The notes under the pieces are model-generated. The model was not told the DNA's origin, ran no database searches, and saw nothing but the letters and a program-made list of their open reading frames with translations. A stretch of DNA of 45,404 nucleotides from Sporichthya sp. Its GTDB lineage: Bacteria; Actinomycetota; Actinomycetes; Sporichthyales; Sporichthyaceae. Made by a program: the position numbers and the translations under genes. Below are positions 1-7,465 of the stretch, in pieces. Positions within the stretch are counted from its first letter, which is position 1. The number at the start of each line of letters is the position of its first letter. Location: positions 1 through 45,404 of the forward strand of contig NZ_JACDFE010000006.1 of NCBI RefSeq assembly GCF_013815995.1, written 5' to 3'.

Positions 1-1
1 G

Positions 2-451
2 TTCCCGGCCCAGCCCGGCCCCGAGCCGGTTCAGGCGCCGGGCACAGGACCGCGCAGCTACTTCACCCGACGGGTTGCGGTCTTCGCCGCGGTCCTGTTC
101 GTGGTCGCGATGACGGTGGCCATCCCGGCGCAGCGCTACGTGGCCCAGCGTCAGAACATCTCCGACCTGCGCTTGCAGGTGGCCTCCGGCACCGAACGGG
201 TCGCCGAACTGGACAAGGCGGTGGCCACGGCCAACGAGCCGTACGCCATCGAGCGCGAGGCGCGGCGGCGGCTGCACTTCGTCATGCCCGGTGAGCTGGC
301 CTACCGCGTCACCGACCCGCTGCTGGTCGAGCAACAGCAGGCCGCCAAGGCCGAGGCCGACGGCGCCTGGTGGGGCCGGATGCTCGAGTCGGTGAACGAG
401 GCCGCCCGGCCGGTCGAGGAACTGCCCACCGGGCAGTCCGCGCCGCAGTAG
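2..451 (+). CDS. ftsB: FtsB/DivIC-type septum formation initiator (5' end outside window)
   Basis: Cell-division protein of the FtsB/DivIC family, a bitopic inner-membrane component of the divisome. The frame is open from base 2, so the start lies upstream. The visible part has a short Pro/Gly-rich cytoplasmic stretch, one membrane segment (VAVFAAVLFVVAMTVAIP), then a coiled-coil-like region (ISDLRLQVASGTERVAELDKAV) and the family's ExxAR..L.FV.PGE signature (EREARRRLHFVMPGE). The tail is acidic and Ala-rich and ends at TAG 449-451. DUF501 and ppx follow closely on the same strand, the usual actinobacterial order (M. tuberculosis Rv1024-Rv1026), which supports the call more than the weak sequence signature alone. 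Confidence 0.9.
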   Translation, partial: FPAQPGPEPVQAPGTGPRSYFTRRVAVFAAVLFVVAMTVAIPAQRYVAQRQNISDLRLQVASGTERVAELDKAVATANEPYAIEREARRRLHFVMPGELAYRVTDPLLVEQQQAAKAEADGAWWGRMLESVNEAARPVEELPTGQSAPQ

Positions 452-465
452 GTGGTGCCGTAACC

Positions 466-966
466 GTGGGCCTCGCACCGGAGGACGCCGGGGCGGTCGA
501 GGCTCAGCTCGGCCGCCCGCCGCGGGGCGCCGTCGACGTCGCGCACCGCTGCCCGTGCGGGTTGCCGGACGTGGTCCGCACCCGCCCGCGGCTCGAGGAC
601 GGCACCCCGTTCCCGACCACGTTCTACCTGACCTGCCCCTCGGCGAGCGCCGCGATCGGCACCCTGGAGGCCGGCGGGCTGATGCGGGAGATGACCGCAC
701 GGCTGGCTTCCGACCCGGAGCTGGCTGCCGCCTACACGGCCGCGCACGAGGACTACCTCAAGCGCCGCAGCGAGATCGCCGAGGTTCCGGAGATCGAAGG
801 CGTCTCCGCCGGCGGGATGCCGACGCGCGTGAAGTGCCTGCACGTCCTCACCGGCCACGCCCTCGCCGCCGGCCCCGGGGTGAACCCCCTCGGCGACGAG
901 GCCCTGGAGCTGCTCGGCGCCTGGTGGTCCCGCGGCCCCTGCGTCGTCGCGCCTCCCATCGCGTAG
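466..966 (+). CDS. DUF501 domain-containing protein
   Basis: Small cytosolic protein of 166 residues that is entirely DUF501. Family hallmarks are visible: LGRPPRG near the N-terminus, CPCGLPDVVRT with two cysteines, GTPFPTTFYLTCP, and the C-terminal pair VKCLHVLTGHALA and GVNPLGDEALELL. No enzymatic activity is established for the family. The conserved Cys/His residues suggest metal or cofactor binding, which is inference. I chose the GTG at 466 because it lies 14 bases after the ftsB stop and has AGGTGG about 10 bases upstream. The gene sits between ftsB and ppx as in other actinobacteria and is probably cotranscribed with them. Confidence 0.9.
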   Translation: MGLAPEDAGAVEAQLGRPPRGAVDVAHRCPCGLPDVVRTRPRLEDGTPFPTTFYLTCPSASAAIGTLEAGGLMREMTARLASDPELAAAYTAAHEDYLKRRSEIAEVPEIEGVSAGGMPTRVKCLHVLTGHALAAGPGVNPLGDEALELLGAWWSRGPCVVAPPIA

Positions 967-1000
967 CGCCGCCCGTCGCGCGCTGCCTCCTGCCGCGTTG

Positions 1001-1117
1001 CGTCCGAAGCGGCGTGAGCTATAGCGCTCGCTCCTTCGGACGTCCCCTTCGCGCGCCGACGCCAGTCGCGTAGCGTCCGACGGAGGGTGAGCTATAGCGC
1101 TCGCTTCTTCGGACGTC
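1001..1117. repeat. Tandem pair of 44-bp imperfect inverted-repeat elements
   Basis: Two copies, 1001-1044 and 1074-1117, lie in the DUF501-ppx gap. Each begins CGTCCGA, ends TTCGGACGTC, and contains the shared core GTGAGCTATAGCGCTCGCT. The ends are inverted (CGTCCGAAG/CTTCGGACG in copy 1; CGTCCGA/TCGGACG in copy 2) and the core GAGCTATAGCGCTC is itself nearly palindromic, so each can fold as a nested hairpin. Possible roles are a REP-like mobile palindrome, an intra-operon processing site or a weak terminator. There is no coding potential. Confidence 0.75.
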
Positions 1118-1130
1118 GCGGGGGTGCTCG

Positions 1131-2075
1131 ATGCGGGTGGCGGGGATCGACTGCGGGACGAACTCGATCCGGCTGCTGATCGCCGACCTCACGCCCGACG
1201 GGTTGGTCGACGTCGACCGCCGGATGCTGGTGGTCCGGCTCGGGCAGGGCGTGGACGCCACCGGGCGACTGGCCCCGGAGGCCCTCGAACGCACCTTCGC
1301 CGCCGCCCGCACCTACGCCGAGGCTATCCGGGAGGCCGGCGTGGACCGGGTCCGGTTCGTGGCCACCAGCGCCACCCGCGATGCGGAGAACGCCGCGGAG
1401 TTCCGGATCGGTATCGCCGAGATCCTCGGCATCGAGCCGGAGGTGATCACCGGCGAGCAGGAGGCGGCGCTGTCCTTCGCCGGCGCCACCGATGGCCTGG
1501 CTAATGACCCGCAGGGCGGTGGGCTGGCCCGGCCCTACCTGGTCGTCGACGTCGGCGGCGGATCCACGGAGTTCGTCCTCGGTGATCTCGTTCACGGCCG
1601 GGGCACGGTGCAGGCCTCCCGCTCCGTCGACGTCGGCTGCGTGCGGATGCGTGAGCGTCGGCTGCACGGCGACCCGCCGAACGCCGTTGAGATCGCCGCG
1701 GCCACCGCGGACATCGACGCCGCCATCGACCTGGCCGCCGAGGTGGTCCCGCTCAAGGAGGCGCAGACCCTGATCGGGGTGGCCGGCACCGTCACCACGA
1801 TCGCCGCGATCGCGCTCGGGCTGGAGACCTACGACCCGGTCGCGATCCACGGCTCCCGCATCCCCGCCGTCACCGTGCACGAGATCGCCGCCCGGCTGCT
1901 CGCCGCGACCCGCGAGGAACGCGCCGCCATCTCCGTCATGCACCCCGGCCGGGTCGACGTGATCGGTGCCGGAGCGTTGGTCGTCGACCGCATCGTCACC
2001 CGCCTCGGTGACCTGGACCTGGTCGTCTCCGAGCACGACATCCTCGACGGCATCGCCGCCTCCATCGCCCGCTGA
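1131..2075 (+). CDS. Ppx/GppA family exopolyphosphatase
   Basis: Actin-like ATPase-fold phosphatase that hydrolyses polyphosphate and/or pppGpp, in the cytosol. The protein has 314 residues, the short single-module form common in actinobacteria. Seen: the phosphate-1 loop GIDCGTNSIRLLIAD at the N-terminus, TSATRDAENAAEF, the VITGEQEAALSF catalytic-glutamate region, the phosphate-2 motif VDVGGGSTEF, and a GVAGTVTT block. The ATG is preceded by GCGGGGG. It follows ftsB and DUF501 as Rv1026 does in M. tuberculosis. Whether polyphosphate or pppGpp is the main substrate cannot be told from sequence. Confidence 0.93.
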   Translation: MRVAGIDCGTNSIRLLIADLTPDGLVDVDRRMLVVRLGQGVDATGRLAPEALERTFAAARTYAEAIREAGVDRVRFVATSATRDAENAAEFRIGIAEILGIEPEVITGEQEAALSFAGATDGLANDPQGGGLARPYLVVDVGGGSTEFVLGDLVHGRGTVQASRSVDVGCVRMRERRLHGDPPNAVEIAAATADIDAAIDLAAEVVPLKEAQTLIGVAGTVTTIAAIALGLETYDPVAIHGSRIPAVTVHEIAARLLAATREERAAISVMHPGRVDVIGAGALVVDRIVTRLGDLDLVVSEHDILDGIAASIAR

Positions 2076-2160
2076 TGAGCTGGGGCTGGTGGAGGGCGGC
2101 CGCATCAGACGTTTCAACCCTGTCGCTCAGTTGCGCGATCGCCGACGTAGCGGGGTTGCG

Positions 2161-2970
2161 GTGATCGCGGAGAGGTTGCCGTTCGTCGCGCCCGGGACCG
2201 GGTGGCCGGACGACCCGGCTTCCGCCGACACCCCGGCTGCGTCTGACCCGGCCGCGGTCGCCGAGCTGGCCGCGATGGCGCCGGGCCTGGCAGAGCTGAC
2301 GGCGCGTCAGTCCGTGTGCCGGGCCTGCCCGCGCTTGGTCGAGTGGCGCGAGCAGGTCGCTCTGGAGCGACGCAGGTCCTTTGCCGACGAGGCGTACTGG
2401 GGCCGGCCGATCGCCGGCTGGGGCGAGGATGAGCCGCGGGTGCTGATCGTCGGCCTCGCGCCGGCCGCGCACGGCGGCAACCGGACCGGACGCGTCTTCA
2501 CTGGTGACCGCAGCGGGGACTGGCTCTTCGCCTCGCTGTACCGGGTCGGCCTGGCCGCGCTCCCGACCTCGACGCACGCCGGCGACGGCCAGCGGCTCAT
2601 TCACGCCCGGATGGTCGCCGCGGTCCGCTGCGCTCCGCCGCTGAACAAGCCGACCAACGACGAACGCGATGCCTGCCGGCCCTGGCTCGACCGCGAACTC
2701 GACTTCGTCCTGCCGCACCTTCGCGTGGTGGTCTGCCTGGGCTCCTTCGGCTGGGACGCGGCGCTCGCCACCCTCGCCGCGCACGGCATCGCGATCCCGC
2801 GGCCGAAGCCGAAGTTCGGCCACGGCGTCGAGGTGCCACTCGAAGGCCCCGCCGGCGACCTGCAGCTGCTCGGCTCCTTCCACCCAAGCCAGCAGAACAC
2901 CTTCACCGGCCGACTGACCGAGCCGATGCTCGACGCGGTTCTGGGGCGCGCGGCCGCTCTCGCTCGGTAG
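2161..2970 (+). CDS. Family-5 (UdgB-type) uracil-DNA glycosylase
   Basis: Removes uracil and some other deaminated bases from DNA in base excision repair. UdgB enzymes carry a [4Fe-4S] cluster. Visible: CRACPRLVEWR with two cluster-type cysteines, motif 1 GLAPAAHGGNRTGRVFTGDRSG, VRCAPPLNKPT, a later Cys in DERDACRPW, VVCLGSFGW, and motif 2 GSFHPSQQNTFTGRLT. The GTG at 2161 was chosen because a GCGGGG box lies 5 bases upstream and the family start region (FVAPGTGWPDDPA) follows. An upstream in-frame GTG at 2089 would add 24 residues and is possible. It runs just ahead of the tRNA-Leu gene. Confidence 0.9.
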   Translation: MIAERLPFVAPGTGWPDDPASADTPAASDPAAVAELAAMAPGLAELTARQSVCRACPRLVEWREQVALERRRSFADEAYWGRPIAGWGEDEPRVLIVGLAPAAHGGNRTGRVFTGDRSGDWLFASLYRVGLAALPTSTHAGDGQRLIHARMVAAVRCAPPLNKPTNDERDACRPWLDRELDFVLPHLRVVVCLGSFGWDAALATLAAHGIAIPRPKPKFGHGVEVPLEGPAGDLQLLGSFHPSQQNTFTGRLTEPMLDAVLGRAAALAR

Positions 2971-2986
2971 CGTGGTGGGACACCCC

Positions 2987-3070
2987 GCCCGGGTGGCGTA
3001 ACTGGCAGCCGCGGCGAGCTTAAACCTCGCTTCCCGAAAGGGAGTACGGGTTCAAATCCCGTCCCGGGCA
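2987..3070 (+). tRNA. tRNA-Leu (UAA)
   Basis: The acceptor arm GCCCGGG pairs perfectly with CCCGGGC (3063-3069), with discriminator A at 3070 and CC following, so the last A of CCA is not encoded. The anticodon stem GCGAG/CTCGC encloses the loop CTTAAAC with anticodon TAA. A long variable arm (TCCCGAAAGGGA) marks a class II tRNA. The T arm is ACGGG-TTCAAAT-CCCGT. The 3' half is the attachment site of the adjacent accessory DNA and is repeated downstream, but this copy is complete and should be functional. Confidence 0.95.
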
Positions 3071-3073
3071 CCG
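3019..3073 (+). other. Attachment site (attL-like) in the tRNA-Leu 3' half
   Basis: The 55 bases from the anticodon loop to just past the acceptor stem are repeated without mismatch at 13412-13466 and in diverged form at 6593-6646. A tyrosine integrase gene (broken) and arm-type repeats follow directly. This is the classical layout of an element integrated at a tRNA 3' end, with the tRNA restored by the incoming sequence. Confidence 0.85.
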
Positions 3074-3130
3074 CGCTGACCTGCAGTGATACCGATTTCG
3101 AGGAGTCCGGGCCCCGCCGTCGACGGGCCC

Positions 3131-3161
3131 CAGTTGCAATCCCAGTTGCAATTCAGTTGCA
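3131..3161 (+). repeat. Three CAGTTGCA direct repeats, probable integrase arm sites
   Basis: CAGTTGCA occurs at 3131, 3143 and 3154, spaced 12 and 11 bases apart, about one helical turn. The same word family (GTTGCAGTT) clusters beside every other att-like sequence in the window. Helically phased direct repeats 60-100 bases from a tRNA att core are typical of tyrosine-integrase arm-binding sites. The assignment is inference. Confidence 0.6.
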
Positions 3162-3231
3162 GGCCGCGGGGCACCGCACGCGGCCGCCGCCGTTCAGACC
3201 CTGCGGAAACGCGACCGGCGTAGCCTCAGCT

Positions 3232-3435
3232 ATGGCCTTCGAACGGATCAGCCGGGACCCGGATGTCATGGGTGGTGTTCCCTGCATCACCGGCACGCGG
3301 ATCCCGGTGGCGACCGTGCTCGCCTACCTGGCCGAGGGACAGACGCCGGCGGACCTTGTCCGTGACTTCCCGCAGCTCATCCCCGCCGACGTGGTCGAGG
3401 TACTGGGCTTCGCCGCTGGGACCGCTGGCCCCTGA
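3232..3435 (+). CDS. DUF433 domain protein, antitoxin-like
   Basis: A 67-residue protein with the DUF433 pattern: ISRDPDVMGGVPCITGTRIPVATVL, AEGQTPADLVRDFPQL and VVEVLGFAAG. DUF433 is a small winged-helix-like fold often found as the antitoxin of Mut7-C/PIN-type toxins. No partner toxin gene follows, since the next gene downstream is the integrase on the opposite strand. It may be an orphan, or its partner was lost. A TAGCCT box 5 bases before the ATG could be the -10 of a nearly leaderless promoter. It lies between the att site and the integrase, typical of element cargo. Confidence 0.75.
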   Translation: MAFERISRDPDVMGGVPCITGTRIPVATVLAYLAEGQTPADLVRDFPQLIPADVVEVLGFAAGTAGP

Positions 3436-3443
3436 GCCCCTGG

Positions 3444-4678
3444 TCAGTCCCACAGCGCCCGGCCCATCCGCTCGGCGGCCTGGCGGGCGAGGGTGTCGGT
3501 GACGTGTGTGTAGCGCTTGGTCATCGCCAGGGTGGAGTGTCCCAGGATCTCCTGCACGACCCGGATGTCGACGCCCTGTTCCAGTAGGAGGGTGGCTGCG
3601 GTGTGGCGGGCGTCGTGTAGTCGCGCATCGCGTACGCCCGCCACCTTGAGCAGGTCCTTCCAGGCCCGCCAGTCCTGCTCCGGGCCGAGGTGCCGGCCAT
3701 CGGGCTGGGTGAAGACCAGATCGAGGTCGTGCCACAGCGGCCCAACTGCCCGTGCTGCCTGCGGAGCGGCGCGGTGCCGGACGAGCTGGTCGGCCAGCGG
3801 CGCCGGCAGGACGAGGGTGCGGGTCTTGCCGCCCTTGGGCTCGTGGAATCCCCACTCACCGCCGCGGCGCTGGGGGCAGTGCCGGGCGTGGGCGGTGCAG
3901 CCCGACCCGCACCGGTCCCGGTGCCGGCTCTCGGCGCAGGCCGCGGGCTGGTCGCAGCCGTGCTGGTACGGCTCTTGCCTGAGCTGGAAGACCGGATCTG
4001 CTGACGGTCGAGGTCGACGTGCTGCCAGCGCAGGCCCAGCGCTTCGCTCTGGCGCAGCCCGAGGGCCAGGGCGACCGACCACCGGGCGGTGTTCGGCACC
4101 TCGGCCGCGGCGGCGAGGATGCGCCGGGCCTCAGCAGCTGTCAGGGGCGACATCTCCGGCTCGCGGTGGCGGGGCGGGTCGACGAGGGTGGTGATGTTGC
4201 GCCCGACGATGCCGCGGCGCATGGCCATGCGATACGAGCGGCCAAGGATCTGATGGACCATCAGGACGCTCTTGCTCGACAGGCCCGAGGCGGCCAACTC
4301 CAGGTACAGGGCGTCCAGGTGCTCCGGGCGGACGCGGTCGAGCCGGTGCCCGCCGATGCGGGGGATGATCCACCGCTCGATGCGGGGCCGGTACACGGTC
4401 TCGATGGTCGTCGTGGACGCGGTCCGCGGCGCGATGGTGTCCAGCCACACCCGCAGCCACTTGGCCACCGTCGGCGCCGGTCCCAGGGCGCCGAGCTGAC
4501 CCGCGTCGCGCAGCCGTTCCAGCTCGCGTACCTTCACGGTCAACTCCGCGCGGGTGCCGGCCATGCGATGGCGGCGGTCGGCGGCGCCGTCGGGTCGGAT
4601 CCCGACCGTAACCCAGCCGTGCCACTGGCCGTCGGCTCCCTGATAGATCGAGGAGCGGCCGTTGGAGCTGCGGCTCAC
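3444..4678 (-). pseudogene. Tyrosine site-specific integrase, broken by one frameshift
   Basis: Phage/ICE-type integrase. The N-terminal part (SAM-like core-binding domain, from GTG 4676-4678) reads to [13 protein letters not shown] near 3995. The catalytic C-terminal part continues only in another frame with [18 protein letters not shown] and a further CxxHARHC segment, then [13 protein letters not shown], the [11 protein letters not shown] box, [16 protein letters not shown] with the nucleophilic Tyr, and the tail MGRALWD. Restoring one base in the CCGGTC stretch at about 3990-3996 would rejoin the frames. All catalytic residues survive, so the lesion is recent or an assembly error. The C-terminal 3' end recurs at 16802 and 32126. 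Confidence 0.85.
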
Positions 4679-4720
4679 CGCGGCACCCCGGCCTGCTCAG
4701 ATCAGCGGCATCGGGCAGCT

Positions 4721-4760
4721 CATAGCGCTTCTATTCCTAAAGCGGTATGGTTGTGCTATG
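4721..4760 (+). promoter_or_regulatory. Candidate promoter and operator of the toxin-antitoxin pair
   Basis: CATAGCGC (4721-4728) and GTGCTATG (4753-4760) form an imperfect inverted repeat that runs into the start codon, as expected for antitoxin autoregulation. TATGGT at 4746-4751 lies exactly where a -10 box would give a transcript beginning at the ATG (4758), and there is no Shine-Dalgarno sequence, so the mRNA is probably leaderless. The segment is visibly more AT-rich than its surroundings. Confidence 0.45.
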
Positions 4761-5408
4761 GAGATCTCGGTGGGGGAGGCGGCTGCCCGGCTGGGGGTGA
4801 GTGAGCGGCGGGTGCGGGAGCGGATTGCCGTTGGCGACCTGCGGGCTCGCCGGGTGGGGCGAGCTTGGGTTCTGGAGGAAGCACAACTGGCGCGCTCTGA
4901 TCGGCTCGGGCGTCCGATGTCGCGACGGGTGGCGTGGGCGTTCCTGGACCTGCTCGCTGGCGGGAGTGGGGACGGCGTGACCCAGCCTGAGCAGTCACGG
5001 CTGCGGCGCAAGCGTGAACTGCTGCTCTCGAGTTCGAACCCAGCGGCGTTGTTGCGTTCCTGGCTCCCTTCCCGGGCTCTGGTGCAGCGCTGGTCTGCGG
5101 CGGCTGCCGATCTGCCGGCGCTGCGGGACGACGAGCGGATCGTGCTCTCGGGGCTCAGTGACGTTCGTAGTGGGCTGGCGGCGGCCTCCGTGGTCGAGGG
5201 CTACGTCGTCGCGCGGGACCTGGACGACCTGGTTGAGGAGTATCTGCTCTCGGCCCGCGGCGAACCCAACGTGGTTGTCCACGTGCTCGACGAGGACCGT
5301 GCGGTCTCGCGCCCGCTGCCACTGCCCGTGGTTCTCGCCGATCTGGCCGACCACGACGGGCCCCGAGAAGCCGCGGCCGTCGAGCGGCTCCTGCGGCACC
5401 TATCGTGA
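4758..5408 (+). CDS. HTH protein, antitoxin-like partner of an AbiEii-type nucleotidyltransferase
   Basis: A 216-residue protein. Residues 1-45 form a MerR/excisionase-like helix-turn-helix (ISVGEAAARLGVSERRVRERIAVGDLRARRVGRAWVL), which suits DNA binding and autoregulation. The remainder (SNPAALLRSWLPSRAL ... ERIVLSGLSDVRSGLAAA) is helical and not assignable by eye. The last codon overlaps the start of the nucleotidyltransferase gene (GTGA at 5405-5408), so the two are translationally coupled. The arrangement of regulator then predicted nucleotidyltransferase matches AbiE-type (type IV) toxin-antitoxin systems. The antitoxin identity rests on context, not on a recognised AbiEi domain. Confidence 0.6.
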   Translation: MEISVGEAAARLGVSERRVRERIAVGDLRARRVGRAWVLEEAQLARSDRLGRPMSRRVAWAFLDLLAGGSGDGVTQPEQSRLRRKRELLLSSSNPAALLRSWLPSRALVQRWSAAAADLPALRDDERIVLSGLSDVRSGLAAASVVEGYVVARDLDDLVEEYLLSARGEPNVVVHVLDEDRAVSRPLPLPVVLADLADHDGPREAAAVERLLRHLS

Positions 5409-6154
5409 CCGTGGTGATGCCGCCCATGACGGCGGCGCAGGAGCAGGCGTGGCTGACGCTGTTTCAGTTGACCGCGTGCCTGGGCCGGAGCTGGTGCCTG
5501 GTCGGTGGGCAGATGGTGCATCTGTACTGCGCCGAGCGGGGCTTCACGCCGAACCGGCCCACTGAGGACGCCGACGCCGTGCTCGACATCCGGGCCCAGC
5601 CCAACATCCTGGCCCAGTTCACCCAGGCACTGATTGACCTCGGCTGGGCCACGGCCGGGGAATCACCCGACGGGCACCAGCATCGATGGGCCAAGCCAGT
5701 GGCGCATGTGGCGACGGAATCGTCGGCGCAGATCGACGTGCTCATCCCGACCAACGTGGGCGCGCGTGCGGCCGGCCGACGCGGAGCAACTGCCGGCACG
5801 ACCGTGCAGACGCCCGGGGGACAGCAGGCGCTCGATCGCGCCGAGCTGGTCACCGTCGATGTCGCCGGCACCGTCGGCGAGGTGCCACGGCCGAACCTGG
5901 CTGGGGCGCTGGTGATCAAAGCGGCCGCCTACCGGAACCGGCTCGACCAGCACCGTGATCGGCACCTCACCGATTTTTCCGTGCTCGCCGCGATGGTGCA
6001 GCGCAGCGACAACCTGCCAACCACCCTGCGGCGCCGGGACCTTGACCACCTCCGTCCCGCGCTCACCGATCTCCGGCGGCGACCCGAACTCACCGCCGCC
6101 GTACCCGGGGCCGACCGAGGCATGGACGTGCTTGCCCGCATCGTCGGGTTGTGA
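5405..6154 (+). CDS. Predicted nucleotidyltransferase, AbiEii-like toxin
   Basis: A 249-residue protein of the DNA-polymerase-beta-like nucleotidyltransferase superfamily. Seen: LVGGQMVHLYCAERG with the GG..H segment, the acidic motif RPTEDADAVLD (the DxD metal-binding pair), a downstream strand with AQIDVLIP giving the third acidic residue, then ALVIKAAAYRNR and HLTDFSVLAAM, which match the K..A...R....KD..DL block of AbiEii toxins. AbiEii/MenT-type enzymes stop growth by transferring NTPs to RNA or protein targets. The target here is unknown. It is coupled to the HTH gene by a four-base overlap. Toxin function is inferred from family and context. Confidence 0.65.
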   Translation: MTVVMPPMTAAQEQAWLTLFQLTACLGRSWCLVGGQMVHLYCAERGFTPNRPTEDADAVLDIRAQPNILAQFTQALIDLGWATAGESPDGHQHRWAKPVAHVATESSAQIDVLIPTNVGARAAGRRGATAGTTVQTPGGQQALDRAELVTVDVAGTVGEVPRPNLAGALVIKAAAYRNRLDQHRDRHLTDFSVLAAMVQRSDNLPTTLRRRDLDHLRPALTDLRRRPELTAAVPGADRGMDVLARIVGL

Positions 6155-6448
6155 CACCGACCCCGCCTGGATGAGGTCGGGTCTGCCGCCGTTTCCGGGC
6201 GCGCGATCCCTCGAAGCAGAGCGCTGAACTGCCGGTCCCGTGACATTAAATCTGACGTTGAAATCCGGCGACCGTGGTGGTTCACGCGGGCGGAGAGGCA
6301 GTTTCTGACCCCAGGGCACACGCTCAAGAGGCCCGGTGCGGTGCTCGGCGTGCGCCTTGTAATCGAGCGGTTCCCCGCGGCGACGTCCCGATGTGGAGGT
6401 CGTCCCGGTGTTGATCTGCGTCCCAGGCGCGGCCCGGGCGTGGGTGAC
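6155..6448. other. Intergenic DNA between the toxin gene and the second att repeat
   Basis: No ORF with protein-like character on either strand. The stretch includes an AT-richer spot (GTGACATTAAATCTGACG near 6240) and otherwise ordinary high-GC sequence. It is most likely degraded element DNA. Confidence 0.4.
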
Positions 6449-6646
6449 GCCGAGGTCGCTGGCGGGCTTGCAGTTGCAGTTGCAGTTCCAGTTGCAGTAC
6501 GGCCGCGTCCGGCCTGATCCACCCAAGTCCGCCGAGGCTCCTGACCTGCGGAAACGGACTCTGATGGACCATCACAAACCCATCGAGGCGACCTTAAACC
6601 TCGCTGACCGAAAGGTCGTACGGGTTCAAATCCCGTCCTGGGCACA
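6449..6646 (+). repeat. Direct repeat copy 1 with diverged tRNA-Leu 3' half (att2)
   Basis: Nearly 200 bases resembling 13275-13465 over their whole length. In order: GAGGTCGCTGGCGGGC, a run of TTGCAG repeats (6468-6499), a conserved spacer including CTGACCTGCGGAAACG, then a tRNA-Leu 3' half at 6593-6646. The tRNA part differs from the local tRNA: the variable-arm stem is GACC/GGTC instead of TCCC/GGGA with both sides changed together, and the acceptor strand is CCTGGGC instead of CCCGGGC. Paired changes mean this half came from a different functional tRNA-Leu, probably that of a former host. Confidence 0.8.
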
Positions 6647-6815
6647 CTGCTGACCTGCGGAAACGCCGAATTAAGTGCGATGAGCAGGCGTAGTGATCGC
6701 GCCGGTGGTAGCAGTTCTCGCGACGACGGGTCGTCGCAGACGAGTGGTCGTGTGGGTCGGCGGGCACGTTCCAGCGCCGAGTGGTGAGAGTGCCGTACGG
6801 TCGCGTCCGCCTGCG

Positions 6816-6998
6816 TCAGCTGCGGTCGAGGTCCAACGCGCGGAGGGCGATGCTCTCGTTGTGCTCGAGGTGCTCGTGCATCGCCGCGGAGGCGGCCTCC
6901 GCGGCGCGTGCGCGGAAGATGTCGACCAGGTTGTGGTGATAGTAGCTGTGTGAAACTGTGCGCTCCGGCGGCGCCTGGCCGCCGGCGTCCGACTGCAC
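6816..6998 (-). pseudogene. Possible remnant of a GntR-family regulator (FCD C-terminus)
   Basis: The minus strand reads HHNLVDIFRARAAEAASAAMHEHLEHNESIALRALDL and stops. This resembles the last helices of the FCD ligand domain of FadR/GntR regulators (H..LV.A...RD...A..AM..HL). The DNA-binding domain and the rest are absent. The identification is by eye over about 45 residues and is weak. It lies in the roughly 400 bases between att2 and the BlaI-type gene, where nothing else is recognisable. Confidence 0.35.
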
Positions 6999-7004
6999 AT
7001 CCGG

Positions 7005-7022
7005 ACTACGATGTGCGATAGT
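7005..7022. promoter_or_regulatory. BlaI/CopY-like operator A
   Basis: ACTAC-GATGTGCG-ATAGT, an imperfect dyad with five-base half-sites and an eight-base spacer, 33 bases upstream of the chosen blaI-type start. Three further sites with the same geometry lie at 10121, 10326 and 13209, all within the copper island. The site would serve autoregulation of the repressor-peptidase pair. Confidence 0.6.
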
Positions 7023-7054
7023 TGACTTTGGTGACGAGGGTGGGGACGGTCGAC

Positions 7055-7465
7055 GTGGTGCGGCAGCTAGGAGACCTGGAGGCCGTCGTCATGGACCGGC
7101 TCTGGGCATGGGGTCGTCCTGCCTTGGTGCGCGAGGTCCTTGAGGATCTGTCCCTCGACCGCAAGCTGGCCTACACGACGGTCATGACCGTGATGGACAA
7201 CCTGCACACCAAGGGCGTCCTGAGCCGGGTTCCCGATGGCCGCGCCTACCGCTACACCCCGGTCCGTAGCCGCGCCGAGCACAGCGCCGAGTTGATCGCC
7301 GCGGTCCTCGCCGACAGCGAGGATCGGACCGCGCCCCTGCTGCGTTTTGTGGAGCAGATGACTCCGGCGGAACTGAACCGCCTCCGCGCCGCCCTTGACC
7401 AAGCTCCGGCAGCATCCTCTGGTGGGTTACCTGCTCGATCCCGGCGCAAGGGTGGAGCTCGATGA
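7055..7465 (+). CDS. BlaI/MecI/CopY-family transcriptional repressor
   Basis: A 136-residue winged-helix repressor. Visible: LGDLEAVVMDRLWAWGRPALVREVLEDL, then the recognition region LAYTTVMTVMDNLHTKGVLSRVPDGRAYRYTPVRSRAE, followed by a C-terminal dimerisation segment (FVEQMTPAELNRLRAAL). Family members bind short dyads and are released when a partner M56 peptidase cleaves them or when metal is sensed. The GTG at 7055 was chosen because GGGG lies 9 bases upstream and the family start (LGDLE) follows at once. Longer starts up to 7022 would overlap the operator. The next gene, an M56 peptidase, overlaps by ATGA. The probable regulon is the copper genes to the right. Confidence 0.9.
   Translation: MVRQLGDLEAVVMDRLWAWGRPALVREVLEDLSLDRKLAYTTVMTVMDNLHTKGVLSRVPDGRAYRYTPVRSRAEHSAELIAAVLADSEDRTAPLLRFVEQMTPAELNRLRAALDQAPAASSGGLPARSRRKGGAR

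Noticed and set aside
4019-4804. Plus-strand frame antisense to the integrase
   Set aside because: Gly/Arg/Gln-rich shadow of the integrase coding strand.
6593-6646. A second and third tRNA-Leu gene (also 13412-13465)
   Set aside because: Only the 3' half is present. The sequence before the anticodon loop does not supply an acceptor 5' strand or D arm, so these are att copies.
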